64,000 nt of DNA from Collinsella sp. (GCA_019414245.1 DXMK01000015.1:440875-504874), one strand, 5' to 3'; shown: positions 1 to 16,900, counted from the first letter of the stretch. The notes: generated by a model from the sequence alone, not told the origin. Program-made: numbers and translations.

Positions 1-650
1 GTGTCGTTGGCCTTCAGGACCATCTCCTTGTACTGCTCCGATACGGTGCACTCGCCTGCGACCAGAAAGCGCGTACCCACCTGCACGCCGGCGGCGCCCA
101 GCATAAAGGCGGCCGCCACGCCGCGGCCGTCGGCAATACCGCCGGCGGCCACGACGGGAATGTCGACCGCATCGACGACCTGCGGCACCAGTGCCATCGT
201 CGAGGTCTCGCCAATATGGCCGCCCGATTCGGTGCCCTCGGCAACAATCGCCGTGGCTCCACGACGTGCCACGAGGCGCGCCAGCGCCACCGAGGCAACG
301 ACCGGGATGACCTTGATACCCGCCTCGTTCCACGCCTTCATGTACTTGGCGGGATTGCCGGCACCCGTCACGACGACCGGCACCTGCTCGTCGATCACAA
401 CCTGCGCGACCTCGTCGGCAAACGGACTCATGAGCATAACGTTGACGCCAAAGGGCTTATCCGTCCTGGCGCGCAGCTCGTGAATCTGGTCGCGAAGCCA
501 GTTGGCGTCGGCGTTCATGGCCGCGATAATCCCTAAGCCGCCCGCCTCGGACACTGCGGACGCCAACGAGGCGTCGGCAATCCAGGCCATACCGCCCTGG
601 AACACGGGCTTTTCGATGCCGAGCAGATCGCAGAGAGGAGTCTTGAGCAT
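1..650 (-). CDS. fabK: Enoyl-ACP reductase II (FabK-type flavoprotein), 3' end cut by window
   Basis: This is the last step of the fatty-acid elongation cycle, the FMN-dependent reduction of enoyl-ACP. The reading frame runs from an ATG at 650 leftward off the window edge, so about 216 residues are visible and the C-terminus is missing. The N-terminus reads MLKTPLCDLLGIEKPVFQGG, followed by AGGLGIIAA and GVNVMLMSP, then VVTGAGNP, EGTESGGHIG and AAGGIADGRG, the nitronate monooxygenase/FabK TIM-barrel pattern with the flavin-phosphate loop. A GGAG ribosome site lies inside the end of acpP and the ATG starts two bases after the acpP stop, so translation is coupled. The family also holds nitronate monooxygenases; the acpP-fabH neighbours favour FabK. 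Confidence 0.88.
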   Translation of the reverse strand, partial: MLKTPLCDLLGIEKPVFQGGMAWIADASLASAVSEAGGLGIIAAMNADANWLRDQIHELRARTDKPFGVNVMLMSPFADEVAQVVIDEQVPVVVTGAGNPAKYMKAWNEAGIKVIPVVASVALARLVARRGATAIVAEGTESGGHIGETSTMALVPQVVDAVDIPVVAAGGIADGRGVAAAFMLGAAGVQVGTRFLVAGECTVSEQYKEMVLKAND

Positions 651-652
651 CT

Positions 653-889
653 CTACTTCTCCAATGCCGCCTCGACCGTATCGGCGAACTCGCCGACCGT
701 CTTGGGGTTCTCCTCGGTATCGAGCTGGATGCCAAACTCGTCCTCGACGGCGACGAGGATCTCGACGGTGCCCAGACTGTCGAGACCAATCTCCTCGAGC
801 GTGGACTCGGGCTTCATCTCGACGTCGTCAAGGCCAGCGGTCTCGCGGATAACGTCGCAAACGCGCTCGAAGGTCTTCTGATCTGCCAT
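653..889 (-). CDS. acpP: Acyl carrier protein
   Basis: A 78-residue acidic protein that carries growing acyl chains on a phosphopantetheine arm. The attachment site is the serine in IGLDSLGTVEI (S38), the standard ACP motif. Length and charge fit the family. It lies between fabH (52 bp upstream) and fabK (2 bp downstream) on the same strand, so the three form a compact fatty-acid synthesis operon. An AAAGGAG-type ribosome site precedes the ATG at 889. Confidence 0.95.
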   Translation of the reverse strand: MADQKTFERVCDVIRETAGLDDVEMKPESTLEEIGLDSLGTVEILVAVEDEFGIQLDTEENPKTVGEFADTVEAALEK

Positions 890-941
890 GGTAGTTCTCC
901 TTTGGTTGTGCCCTAGGGGCGTTTTTATTTCCTATGTGCGA

Positions 942-1901
942 CTACTTCCAACGAAGCAGATAGCCACCTATATCCAGGCCGGCGCCAAATCCAACGAGGG
1001 CGATGGTGTCGCCCGCATTCAGTGCGTCGGTGCGTGCCAGCCGGTCAAGCGCAAAGGGAATGCAGGCGCTCGAAATGTTGCCGGTCTCGCGCAGCGTTCG
1101 AATCACGCGCTCGTCTGGCACGCCGAGGCGCTTGACCGCCTGGCTCAGGATTCGTTCGTTAGCCTGATGGAATACAAAATGATCGATATCTTCGACCGAA
1201 ATGCCCGCATCGCTCGCAAGCTTATGGACCGTGTCGCAGATGGCGTTGACGCCGAACTTGAACACGCGGCGGCCATTCATGGACAGCACGCTCTCGCTAT
1301 CTGCGGAGGCCTTAAACGGCGAGGTACCGACCAGACCGGGAACGCGCAACGTCTCGACATCGGGTGCGGTCGAAAGCTCAACAGCGAGGGGATTCTCTCC
1401 CCCAGCCTCTATGACCGCAGCACCCGCGCCATCGCCAAAGAGCACGCAGGTGGCGCGGTCGGTCCAGTCGAGCGCGCGCGTCATCTGCTCGGCAGCAACG
1501 ACAAGCACATGCTTGGCTCGTCCTCGGGCGATATAGCCCTCGGCAACATCGAGCGCAAATACGAAGCCGGCGCAGGCCGCCGAGACATCGAAGGCAGGGC
1601 ACGTCGCGCCTAGTCGCTCAGCAACGGCACACGCCTCAGCGGGAACAAGATGGTCACCCGTCGTCGTCGAGCAGACGATCAAATCCAACTGGCTCGCGTC
1701 GATTCCGGACACCTGGAGTGCCCGCTCGCTCGCCGCTACGGCAAGGTCATCAAGTGACTCGGTGGTGCAGACGTGGCGGCTCTTGATACCTGTGCGGGTA
1801 AAAATCCACTCATCCGAGGTATCGAGGAACTCGGACAGCTCGTCATTGGAAACACTGCGCTTAGGAAGCGCCGAGCCCGTTCCAAGAATCGTGAAACCCA
1901 T
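942..1901 (-). CDS. fabH: Beta-ketoacyl-ACP synthase III
   Basis: KAS III condenses a short acyl-CoA primer with malonyl-ACP to start fatty-acid synthesis. The 319-residue protein has the full thiolase-fold triad: C110 in AACAGF, H245 in FHQANERI and N275 in ETGNISSA. Family length is about 320. The frame extends 19 codons further upstream, but the ATG at 1901 has a strong AAAGGAGG site and begins at the conserved FTILGTGSALP, so it is chosen. It is the first gene of fabH-acpP-fabK and is probably controlled by the paired repeat directly upstream. Confidence 0.95.
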   Translation of the reverse strand: MGFTILGTGSALPKRSVSNDELSEFLDTSDEWIFTRTGIKSRHVCTTESLDDLAVAASERALQVSGIDASQLDLIVCSTTTGDHLVPAEACAVAERLGATCPAFDVSAACAGFVFALDVAEGYIARGRAKHVLVVAAEQMTRALDWTDRATCVLFGDGAGAAVIEAGGENPLAVELSTAPDVETLRVPGLVGTSPFKASADSESVLSMNGRRVFKFGVNAICDTVHKLASDAGISVEDIDHFVFHQANERILSQAVKRLGVPDERVIRTLRETGNISSACIPFALDRLARTDALNAGDTIALVGFGAGLDIGGYLLRWK

Positions 1902-1918
1902 CACTAACCTCCTTTGAG

Positions 1919-1984
1919 TTGTTGACGTGTTTACATCGACCATGAGAGGATAGCGCATTTCAGTCGTTGTTGACGTGTTAACAT
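1919..1984. promoter_or_regulatory. Paired operator-like repeat between fabH and birA
   Basis: Two direct copies of an 18-base sequence sit 48 bp apart: TTGTTGACGTGTTTACAT at 1919-1936 and TTGTTGACGTGTTAACAT at 1967-1984, 17 of 18 identical. Each is an imperfect palindrome around TGTTGAC and GTTAACA, the shape of a dimeric regulator site. They lie in the divergent fabH/birA gap. Each also contains TTGACG, which could be a -35 element toward birA. The regulator is not in the window. Control of fatty-acid synthesis is inferred from position. Confidence 0.6.
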
Positions 1985-2077
1985 TAAATTGCCCAAATGC
2001 GACACAGGCTTCACATTGTGTCTATCTCTCGACACCATTACGTTATTCACTTATTCATTAAGGAGGTAGCAGCCGTT

Positions 2078-2854
2078 ATGGATGCCAAATTAACGATAGT
2101 CGACGTAACCGGATCGACCAACGATGACCTGCTCGAAGCAGGTAAACAGGGAGCGCCGCATGGCACGGGACTTGCCGCCCGGGCTCAGACAGCAGGACGC
2201 GGCCGGCGCGGCCACAAGTGGGATTCAACCGCCGGCAACCTATTGCTTTCGATTGCCCTGCGTCCATGCGTTAATCCTGCGAAGTACTCTGGTCTTGCCG
2301 CCGTCAGCGGCCTAGCGGTGCTCGAGGCGCTCGAAAAACAGGGTCTTGCAAACGAGATTGGCCTCAAATGGCCCAACGACCTGGTCGCGCGTGGACGCAA
2401 GCTCGGCGGCATTCTGGTCGAGGCCGCACGCGATAACGAAGGCAAACCTTTCGCCGTCTGCGGTATTGGCGTCAATGTGAACTATGCGCCCCAAGAAGTG
2501 CCCGATGGCGGCCTGCCGGCAATCGGTCTCTCGGACCTTAACGAGAACGTTCCTGCTGTCGACATGCTCCTCGATGAGGTCTATCACGCAGTTATAGACG
2601 CTGTAGATGCCTGGGCAGAACGCCTCAACGCCATGGAAGAAAACACCGGACCGCTCGCGCCCGTCCACGACGAATATATCGCTCACCTCAATTGGATTGG
2701 GAAGCACGTTATCGCCCGCTCACCCGCTGGAGACGAGCTGGCACGCGGCATCTTTAAAACCGTCGATGCCTTTGGTCGCGCGTGCATCGAGACAGAAGAC
2801 GACTTGCGATCCTTCCATTTTGAGGAGGCATCGCTGCGTCCCGTGAGTGAATAG
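2078..2854 (+). CDS. birA: Biotin--[acetyl-CoA-carboxylase] ligase, catalytic domain only
   Basis: Attaches biotin to the carboxyl carrier protein of biotin-dependent carboxylases through biotinyl-AMP. The 258-residue protein has the ligase signature GRGRRGHKW (40-48), the KWPND motif (97-101) and KLGGIL (108-113), with a small C-terminal SH3-like cap. The N-terminal winged helix of the repressor-type BirA is absent, so this is a group I, non-regulatory ligase. The ATG at 2078 has an AAGGAGG site; the longer in-frame extension upstream has none. It diverges from fabH, which makes sense because acetyl-CoA carboxylase feeds fatty-acid synthesis. Confidence 0.9.
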   Translation: MDAKLTIVDVTGSTNDDLLEAGKQGAPHGTGLAARAQTAGRGRRGHKWDSTAGNLLLSIALRPCVNPAKYSGLAAVSGLAVLEALEKQGLANEIGLKWPNDLVARGRKLGGILVEAARDNEGKPFAVCGIGVNVNYAPQEVPDGGLPAIGLSDLNENVPAVDMLLDEVYHAVIDAVDAWAERLNAMEENTGPLAPVHDEYIAHLNWIGKHVIARSPAGDELARGIFKTVDAFGRACIETEDDLRSFHFEEASLRPVSE

Positions 2855-2914
2855 GGTGCCACAGCCAGCCGCTCGGCAGCCTTACCCGGCGATCCAAACC
2901 CATCATGCCAAACA

Positions 2915-2951
2915 AAAGGGCCCCGCTACCGTAACGGCAGCGGGGCCCTTT
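2915..2951. terminator. Bidirectional terminator between birA and rpsJ
   Basis: AAAGGGCCCCGCT at 2915 pairs with AGCGGGGCCCTTT ending at 2951 around a short loop. A and T runs flank the stem on the two sides, so it can end transcripts from both birA (+) and rpsJ (-). Confidence 0.88.
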
Positions 2952-2970
2952 AAGCTATGAGCGATATCGC

Positions 2971-3279
2971 TTAGAGCTTGATGTCGATGTCGACACCAGC
3001 GGGAAGGTCGAGACGCATAAGCGAATCAACGGTGCCCGAGGTGGGGTCGAGGATGTCGATGAGGCGCTTGTGGGTGCGCATCTCGAACTGCTCACGGGAG
3101 TCCTTGTTCACGTGCGGCGAGCGGATGACCGTGTACAGGTTGCGCTCGGTGGGCAGGGGGACAGGACCGGAAACGCGAGCGCCGGTCTTCTGAGCGGTCT
3201 CGACGATGAGCTTCGCGGACTGATCGACGACCTCGTGATCATAGCCCTTGAGGCGAATGCGGATCTTCTGGGTAGCCAA
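2971..3279 (-). CDS. rpsJ: 30S ribosomal protein S10
   Basis: A 102-residue S10 (NusE), part of the 30S head and of the NusB-NusE antitermination complex. [19 protein letters not shown] and the GPVPLPTE and [13 protein letters not shown] segments are typical. It follows fusA by 60 bp in the str operon. The strong terminator 20 bp beyond its stop cuts it off from the rest of the usual S10 operon (rplC, rplD and so on), which is not in the window on this side. Confidence 0.97.
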   Translation of the reverse strand: MATQKIRIRLKGYDHEVVDQSAKLIVETAQKTGARVSGPVPLPTERNLYTVIRSPHVNKDSREQFEMRTHKRLIDILDPTSGTVDSLMRLDLPAGVDIDIKL

Positions 3280-3339
3280 CTTAAACCTCCAAAGAGTGCG
3301 AGAGATGTTCTCGCGGATTACGTAACAGGGAGCTCGAAC

Positions 3340-5439
3340 TTAGGCGTTCTTGCTCATGACCTCGTCCACGATGGACTTGGGCGCGGGCTCATAAGAGTCG
3401 AACTGCATCGTGTAGGATGCACGGCCCTGGGTCTGGGAGCGAAGGTCGGTAGCGTAACCGAACATCTCGCCCAGCGGCACCTTGGCACGGATGAGCTTGC
3501 TGTTCTTGCGATCCTCCATGCCCTCGATCTTGCCGCGGCGACCGGAGAGGTTGCCCATAACGTCGCCCATGTACTGCTCGGGGGTCTCGACCTCGACAGC
3601 CATGATCGGCTCGAGCAGCTGCGGATCGGACTTCTTGAGGGCGTCCTTGATAGCCATGGAACCGGCGATCTTGAAGGCGGCCTCGGAGGAGTCGACCTCA
3701 TGGTAAGAACCGTCGAACAGGGTGACCTTGACGTCGAGGACCGGGAAGCCGGCGATAACACCGGTGTTCAGGGCCTCCTGGATGCCCTTGTCGATGGACG
3801 GGATGTACTCCTTGGGCACGACGCCGCCGACGATAGCGTTGACGAACTCGTAGCCGAAGCCCTCCTCCATCTTCTCGAGCTTGATGACGGCGTGGCCGTA
3901 CTGACCGCGACCGCCGGACTGACGGACGAACTTGCCCTCAGCCTTCTCGACGTCGTGACCGGCGGTCTCGCGGTAGGCAACCTGGGGCTTACCGACGTTA
4001 GCGTCAACCTTGAACTCGCGGAGCAGACGGTCGACGATGATCTCGAGGTGCAGCTCGCCCATGCCGGCGATGATGGTCTGGCCGGTCTCGTGGTTGGTGG
4101 ACACCTGGAAGGTCGGGTCCTCCTCGGCGAGCTTGGTCAGAGCCAGGGACATCTTGTCCTGCTCGGCCTTGGTCTTGGGCTCGATGGCAACGTCGATAAC
4201 GGGCTTAGCGAACTCGATCTTCTCGAGGACGATCTCCTTGCCCTCGGCGCACAGGGTGTCACCGGTGGTGGAGTTCTTGAAGCCGACGCAAGCGACGATG
4301 TCGCCGGCGGCAGCGTCGTCACGGTCGATACGCTCGGCGGCGTTCATCTCGAGGATGCGGCCGAGACGCTCGCGCTGACCGTTGGAAGCGTTGACCACGT
4401 AGGAGCCGGACTCGGCGCGGCCGGAGTAAACGCGGACGTAGGTGAGCTTACCGACGAACGGGTCGGTCATGATCTTGAAGACCAGGCCGGAGAAAGGCTC
4501 GTCGAAGGAAGGATGACGCTGGATCTCCTCGCCGGTGTCCGGATCGGTACCGGTGACGGCCTCAACGTCGAGCGGGCTGGGCAGGTAGTCGACGACAGCG
4601 TCGAGCAGCTCCTGAACGCCCTTGTTCTTGTAGGCGGAGCCCACGAAGACGAGGTTGAGCTCGTTGGCCAGAACGCCCTTGCGCAGAGCAGCCTTGAGCT
4701 CCTCGACGGTGAAGTCCTCCTCCATGAGGATCTTCTCCATGAGCTCGTCGTCAAAGCTGGCAGCAGCGTCGAGGAGCTCCTCGCGCTTGGTGGCAGCGAT
4801 GTCGGCAAACTCAGCCGGGATCTCGTCCATCGGCTCGGGGTAGGTCATGCCCTTCTCGTCGGCCTTGAAGTCCCATGCAGTCATGGTAACGAGGTCGATG
4901 ACGCCCCAGAAGTTGTCCTCGGCGCCCATCGGGACCTGAGCGGCCACGGCGTTGGCGTCGAGACGATCCTTCATGGTCTCGATAGCGTTGAAGAAGTCAG
5001 CGCCCACGCGGTCATACTTGTTGATGAAGGCGATGCGGGGGACGTTGAAGGTAGAAGCCTGACGCCAAACGGTCTCAGACTGGGGCTGAACGCCGGCAAC
5101 GGCGTCGAAGACGGCGACAGCGCCATCGAGGACGCGCAGGCAGCGCTCGACCTCGGCGGTGAAGTCAACGTGGCCCGGGGTGTCGATGATCTGGATGCGG
5201 TAGTCCTTACCGTCCTTGTTCCAGAAGCACGTGGTAGCAGCGGAGGTAATGGTTACGCCGCGCTCCTGCTCCTGAACCATCCAGTCCATGGTGGCAGCGC
5301 CCTCATGGACCTCACCGATCTTGTGGGTCTTACCGGTGTAGTAAAGAATACGCTCGGTCGTGGTGGTCTTACCGGCATCGATGTGGGCCATGATGCCGAT
5401 GTTACGGGTATCGGAAAGCTTGTACTTAGGCTTAGCCAT
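3340..5439 (-). CDS. fusA: Elongation factor G
   Basis: GTPase that moves tRNA and mRNA through the ribosome after peptide-bond formation and helps recycle ribosomes with RRF. The 699-residue length is typical. The G1 loop AHIDAGKT (18-25), G3 DTPGH and G4 NKYD are intact, followed by domains II to V including [10 protein letters not shown] in domain IV. It lies between rpsG (19 bp upstream) and rpsJ. Unlike in many bacteria, tuf is not next to it; it lies about 41 kb away in this window. Confidence 0.97.
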   Translation of the reverse strand: MAKPKYKLSDTRNIGIMAHIDAGKTTTTERILYYTGKTHKIGEVHEGAATMDWMVQEQERGVTITSAATTCFWNKDGKDYRIQIIDTPGHVDFTAEVERCLRVLDGAVAVFDAVAGVQPQSETVWRQASTFNVPRIAFINKYDRVGADFFNAIETMKDRLDANAVAAQVPMGAEDNFWGVIDLVTMTAWDFKADEKGMTYPEPMDEIPAEFADIAATKREELLDAAASFDDELMEKILMEEDFTVEELKAALRKGVLANELNLVFVGSAYKNKGVQELLDAVVDYLPSPLDVEAVTGTDPDTGEEIQRHPSFDEPFSGLVFKIMTDPFVGKLTYVRVYSGRAESGSYVVNASNGQRERLGRILEMNAAERIDRDDAAAGDIVACVGFKNSTTGDTLCAEGKEIVLEKIEFAKPVIDVAIEPKTKAEQDKMSLALTKLAEEDPTFQVSTNHETGQTIIAGMGELHLEIIVDRLLREFKVDANVGKPQVAYRETAGHDVEKAEGKFVRQSGGRGQYGHAVIKLEKMEEGFGYEFVNAIVGGVVPKEYIPSIDKGIQEALNTGVIAGFPVLDVKVTLFDGSYHEVDSSEAAFKIAGSMAIKDALKKSDPQLLEPIMAVEVETPEQYMGDVMGNLSGRRGKIEGMEDRKNSKLIRAKVPLGEMFGYATDLRSQTQGRASYTMQFDSYEPAPKSIVDEVMSKNA

Positions 5440-5458
5440 GTTAGTTCCTTACCTTAAC

Positions 5459-5932
5459 TTACCAACGATAGTGAGAGAACGCGCGGTTGGCCTCGGCCAT
5501 CTTGAAGACGTCCTCACGCTTCTTGACGGAAGCGCCCAGGCCGTTGGAGGCGTCGAGGATCTCGTTGGCGAGACGCTCGGCCATGGTCTTCTCCTTGCGA
5601 GCGCGGGAGAAGTTGACGATCCAGCGGATACCCAGAGCGGTGGAACGACGGGAGTTGACCTCCATCGGGACCTGATAGGTAGCGCCACCGACACGCTTGG
5701 GCTTAACCTCGAGCGTGGGCTTGACGTTGTCCATAGCCTTCTTGAAGGTAGCGAGAGCGTCGCCACCCTCGGACTTCTCGGCAACGATCTCGAAAGCGGT
5801 GTAAACGATGCGCTCAGCGGTGGCCTTCTTGCCGTCAAGAAGGACCTTGTTGATGAGCTGAGTCACCAGGCGGTTGTTGTAAACGGCGTCAGGCTGAACC
5901 TCACGACGATTAGCTGCTGCACGACGCGGCAT
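5459..5932 (-). CDS. rpsG: 30S ribosomal protein S7
   Basis: A 157-residue primary 16S rRNA-binding protein that nucleates assembly of the 30S head. [20 protein letters not shown] and [12 protein letters not shown] are family signatures. It lies between rpsL (73 bp upstream) and fusA (19 bp downstream) in the str operon. S7 is the usual translational repressor of this operon in other bacteria; whether that holds here cannot be read from the sequence. Confidence 0.97.
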   Translation of the reverse strand: MPRRAAANRREVQPDAVYNNRLVTQLINKVLLDGKKATAERIVYTAFEIVAEKSEGGDALATFKKAMDNVKPTLEVKPKRVGGATYQVPMEVNSRRSTALGIRWIVNFSRARKEKTMAERLANEILDASNGLGASVKKREDVFKMAEANRAFSHYRW

Positions 5933-6005
5933 GTGAAATCTCCTTAAGTGTCTACCGTGCGGCGCTTAGGCGGCGCACGGCGAAAGTATCAAAACGTTAT
6001 CTGGC

Positions 6006-6383
6006 TTATTTAGCCTTGGGGCGCTTAGCACCGTACTTGGAACGGGCCTGCATACGGTTCTGGACCGGAGCAGCGTCGTAGGCGCCACGGATGACGTGAT
6101 AACGGACACCAGGGAGGTCACGGACACGACCGCCGCGGACGAGCACGATGGAGTGCTCCTGCAGGTTGTGGCCCTCACCCGGGATGTAAGCAGTAACTTC
6201 GATGCCGTTGACGAGGCGAACACGGGCAACCTTACGAAGAGCCGAGTTCGGCTTCTTGGGGCTCGTGGTGAAGACGCGGGTGCACACGCCGCGCTTCTGG
6301 GAGTTGTGCTGCAGAGCAGCGTTCTTGGACTTCTTGGGCACGGAACGACGGCCCTGGCGAACCAGCTGGTTAATAGTAGGCAA
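6006..6383 (-). CDS. rpsL: 30S ribosomal protein S12
   Basis: A 125-residue decoding-centre protein. The first drug-contact loop, [11 protein letters not shown] (41-51), keeps the usual lysine 43. The second, [13 protein letters not shown], has arginine at position 88 where lysine is nearly universal, and the codon is CGT. The start is a TTG at 6383 with AAGGAG six to seven bases upstream; the first in-frame residues MPTINQLVR are canonical. It is the first gene of the str operon and is served by the promoter at 6477-6505. Confidence 0.96.
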   Translation of the reverse strand: MPTINQLVRQGRRSVPKKSKNAALQHNSQKRGVCTRVFTTSPKKPNSALRKVARVRLVNGIEVTAYIPGEGHNLQEHSIVLVRGGRVRDLPGVRYHVIRGAYDAAPVQNRMQARSKYGAKRPKAK

Positions 6384-6476
6384 AGCGTACTCCTTCTCGA
6401 ATGATTCCAGCTTTCTGTAAAGTGCAACGGCTTGAATCGAGGGGTCAGCATCCCCCTACGAAACACGCAGTTCGAT

Positions 6477-6505
6477 AGGATACGTGCCGTTAGCTGTGCC
6501 GTCAA
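6477..6505 (-). promoter_or_regulatory. Sigma-70-type promoter of the str operon
   Basis: On the minus strand TTGACG (6500-6505) and TATCCT (6477-6482) are separated by 17 bases. It points at rpsL with a leader of roughly 85-90 bases. No other good promoter was seen in this gap. Confidence 0.7.
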
Positions 6506-6589
6506 CAGACCACGCCGCCGGGCGTATCCCAAAATTGGCACATTTCCGCAAAGCCTACACAAAAGGAATCCCCTCCTGTGCGCGGGGGC

Positions 6590-6728
6590 GGATTCCCGGG
6601 CCGGGCGGCACAGGGGTTAAGTTTGCTGCTCTACAGTCCTGGCTCGCACGGAGGCCACATTAAGTGGCCTCCGGCTCGTGCGGAACTCGCGACAAACTTA
6701 ACCCCTGTGCCGCCCGGTCCGGGAATCC
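6590..6728. repeat. Long-arm hairpin element, copy C (pairs with 19691-19824)
   Basis: The 36-base arms at 6590-6625 and 6693-6728 are complementary at 35 positions. The 67-base centre contains GGAGGCCAC ATTAA GTGGCCTCC flanked by CTCGCACG and GGCTCGTGCGGAA. A second element at 19691 has completely different arms but nearly the same centre, with its own matched inner stem. The 682-bp gap 6384-7065 holds this element, the str promoter, another inverted repeat at 6855-6985 and a terminator, but no convincing gene. Confidence 0.85.
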
Positions 6729-6854
6729 AACGTGCTCGTCGGGGCAACGTTCCCTGCCAAAAAGGGACAGGTTTATTTTGGTCGGTTTTATCTGGGAAAA
6801 TGTCGCGCTCCAGCGGTGATCTGCTCTCACCTGTCGCATGGAAATCGGCGGCGC

Positions 6855-6985
6855 TTTCGAAAGTATGCGGTAAATTCTGGACCTGCCGAGCACGCCGAGG
6901 TTTTGCGATAACAAACCCGCAGGTAGAGCGCTTGAGCATATGCGGTGTGTTCGGCCTATCGGGATTTTGCCGCATACTTCCGAAA
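6855..6985. repeat. Inverted repeat with 16-base arms
   Basis: TTTCGAAAGTATGCGG at 6855-6870 is matched by CCGCATACTTCCGAAA at 6970-6985, 15 of 16 positions complementary, around a 99-base interior. The interior has ACCCGCAGGTAGAGCG, of which CGCAGGTAGA recurs near 17058. No coding signal is seen. The stretch from 6729 to 6854 contains a GGGACAGG string resembling the core of the 39-43 kb repeats. Confidence 0.6.
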
Positions 6986-7023
6986 TTCAGACGAATATCC
7001 CTTGCTCCAACAGCCCATTTAAC

Positions 7024-7060
7024 GCAAAAGAGGCCGCTTCCCCTAGTAGGAAGCGGCCCC
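7024..7060 (-). terminator. Terminator after the anti-sigma gene
   Basis: GGCCGCTTCC and GGAAGCGGCC pair across a seven-base loop. On the minus strand a CTCTTTTG tract follows, placed just beyond the stop of the gene ending at 7066. Confidence 0.75.
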
Positions 7061-7065
7061 AAATC

Positions 7066-8142
7066 TTACGAATAGACAATGGTAAAGGGTTCCGACGTTT
7101 CGGCGTCCCCTGTTGAAGTGCAGCGTGTGCCCTCAAGCGTTACTGAGACCACTTGGTCGACATCAATCAACTTCGTTGGCACCCAAATGTTCTCTCCGCT
7201 ATTGCGTGCCATCGAAACATAGAAATTGTACGCCCCTGCGTCGTCATCTTCGATAATCTGCTCCGATCCATCCTTGTAAGTAACGGTCAACTTTTTCGTG
7301 ACTGCGTCAACGCCCAGATCGTCGATGTGCGTCTGGATGGAAAACGGGCTGATCTCAAGCGGCGAGTCGTCAGAGCTCAGCTTCTTTGTATCGACGTACG
7401 CTCCGACGTTAAACTCTGGCGTCGATACCTCGATCACCTTCGCATCCTCACCTTTGCCCTCGGTCCAGGAGATATTCCAGGTGACCGCATGTCGTAAATC
7501 TCGATCGCGATTCCAAGATGCAAAGTACATCGTGCCGTTAATGACCGTGTCGCTTGATGTGTCTTTATCAATGGTGCAGCGTGTATCAGCCCATTCCTCG
7601 CCGAAGTTCATGCTGGGTGTACTGACGCCCCCTTCTTCTTCACCATAGAGAACAAGTTCGCCAAGCTCTGCCGCCGGCTTGTAGTAGTTAACGCCATTCG
7701 GATTGGACAATGTAAACGTCACAGCACCGCAACCGTTCTCGTCGATTGCCATCTCATGAATGTCGAGCGTATAGCCGTTGCCCTCGACGGACAGATTGAC
7801 CTTCTGGACTGCACCCTCCAGGCTTTGGGGCGCGATACCATCACCAAACTCTCTGGTGTAGGTATATTTCGTCCCCGACGAGCCGCCATTTGTCCAGGTA
7901 ACGGACTCTCCGTTGCCATGGTTTCCCCAGGCAGAGGCAAAATAACTGGAATTGACAACAGCGTAGGCGACCCCTCCGGTCGCCAGCACTCCGGCAAGGC
8001 ATCCGATCACGGCAACATACAGAGGCTTCGCGTGACCCTTTCGGCGAAGCGGCTCACCAGCAGCGGCATAAAGAACACGGTCAGCAAGATCGCTATCGGC
8101 TTGGACGGACTCGAAGGCCTGCTTGATTTGGTTGGATTTCAC
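7066..8142 (-). CDS. Membrane-anchored anti-sigma-type protein (DUF4179-like)
   Basis: A 358-residue protein with a short cytoplasmic N-terminus (1-38), one membrane segment at about 40-63 (LYVAVIGCLAGVLATGG) and a large external part rich in beta-strand-like sequence. This is the layout of DUF4179 proteins that follow ECF sigma genes and are thought to hold their sigma factor at the membrane. The GTG start at 8142 has a GGAGGG site and lies inside the sigma gene, overlapping it by 50 bp, so the two are probably co-translated. No classical zinc anti-sigma motif (HxxxCxxC) is seen. The family call is from overall layout, and the signal sensed is unknown. Confidence 0.65.
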   Translation of the reverse strand: MKSNQIKQAFESVQADSDLADRVLYAAAGEPLRRKGHAKPLYVAVIGCLAGVLATGGVAYAVVNSSYFASAWGNHGNGESVTWTNGGSSGTKYTYTREFGDGIAPQSLEGAVQKVNLSVEGNGYTLDIHEMAIDENGCGAVTFTLSNPNGVNYYKPAAELGELVLYGEEEGGVSTPSMNFGEEWADTRCTIDKDTSSDTVINGTMYFASWNRDRDLRHAVTWNISWTEGKGEDAKVIEVSTPEFNVGAYVDTKKLSSDDSPLEISPFSIQTHIDDLGVDAVTKKLTVTYKDGSEQIIEDDDAGAYNFYVSMARNSGENIWVPTKLIDVDQVVSVTLEGTRCTSTGDAETSEPFTIVYS

Positions 8143-8611
8143 GGTCGCCCTCCTCTAGGATGAACTTGAGTTTCGATCTGCCGCGAGCTAAACGCGTTCG
8201 AACGGTCGCGGCTGGCACATGCAATAACTCGGCAATCTCTGAAGTCGAGAAGCCCAGATAGTAATAGAGCACGATGGGGATACGGAATCGTTCTGGAAGC
8301 CGCATGACGTCCGACAGGACGGCCTTAGTCTCGTCCTGCGCCGCCAAGAGCGAATCGGTCAGATTCTCGATATCCTCCACACGCCTCCATGGCTTTCGAA
8401 AGAGAGATTTGCATTCATTGATCGTGACCCGGATAAGCCATCGACGAAGATGCTCCCAGCTTTCAAAGTTTCCATCGCTTTTGAGCAACTTAAGAAAGAC
8501 GTCTTGTGCAACATCGTCGGCGTCAGCGCGATCGCGCAGATACGTCAAAGCGATCCGGAACACGACATCCCGGTGGTCTTCAACCGCCTGTCTAAAAGCT
8601 TGTTCTTCCAT
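8093..8611 (-). CDS. ECF-family RNA polymerase sigma factor
   Basis: A 172-residue group IV sigma factor. Region 2 is seen in LTYLRDRADADDVAQDVFLK, the core-binding and -10 recognition helix. Region 4 is seen in GFSTSEIAELLHVPAATVR, a helix-turn-helix for the -35 element. There is no region 1 or 3. The ATG at 8611 has a GGGAGGTG site; the longer upstream extension does not look like sigma sequence. Its downstream partner, overlapping by 50 bp, is the likely anti-sigma factor. ECF factors of this layout usually activate their own operon. Confidence 0.9.
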   Translation of the reverse strand: MEEQAFRQAVEDHRDVVFRIALTYLRDRADADDVAQDVFLKLLKSDGNFESWEHLRRWLIRVTINECKSLFRKPWRRVEDIENLTDSLLAAQDETKAVLSDVMRLPERFRIPIVLYYYLGFSTSEIAELLHVPAATVRTRLARGRSKLKFILEEGDREIQPNQAGLRVRPSR

Positions 8612-8779
8612 AATCACCTCCCGGTGACATTGATGGTTCTTGATGGGGCCCTCACCATAGATACGCTTTGACCGAGTGAAATGTTTCAAATCCAAGCAGG
8701 AAAAACCTACCAAAAAATAAATCCGTCACTTTTTGGCAAGGGATCAACGAAACGCAACAGGTTGAACATACGCAAGCGA

Positions 8780-8917
8780 GCGGCCCCCAGAGCGTACAAG
8801 GTGGCATGAAAAAGGCAGGGCATTGACCTTTTGGTCATGCCCTGCCTTTTGAATGACAGATTGTAGCTCTGGGGGCCGCGCAGCGACGGAGGTCGCCGCC
8901 GTTCGTTAGAACGGCGG
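8780..8917. ncRNA. Structured repeat element, copy E (pairs with 31882-32022)
   Basis: Three nested or adjacent stems are visible. The outer stem is GCGGCCCCCAGAGC (8780-8793) with its complement at 8866-8879. The inner stem is AAGGCAGGGCAT with ATGCCCTGCCTT. A separate hairpin, CCGCCGTTC GTTA GAACGGCGG, lies at 8896-8917. Unpaired parts such as CAAGGTG and CAGATTG are shared with the second copy, while the stems differ by paired changes. On the minus strand it begins a few bases past the rpoC stop, so it could be the 3' end of the rpoBC transcript, a processed RNA or a DNA element. The rest of the 312-bp gap 8612-8923 shows no gene. Confidence 0.7.
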
Positions 8918-8923
8918 AACTAG

Positions 8924-13402
<4,479 letters not shown>

Positions 13403-13408
13403 AGTCAA

Positions 13409-16900
<3,492 letters not shown>

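Noticed and set aside
3070..5457. A 795-residue plus-strand frame opposite fusA
   Set aside because: Same shadow effect; the composition is the reverse-complement image of EF-G codons.
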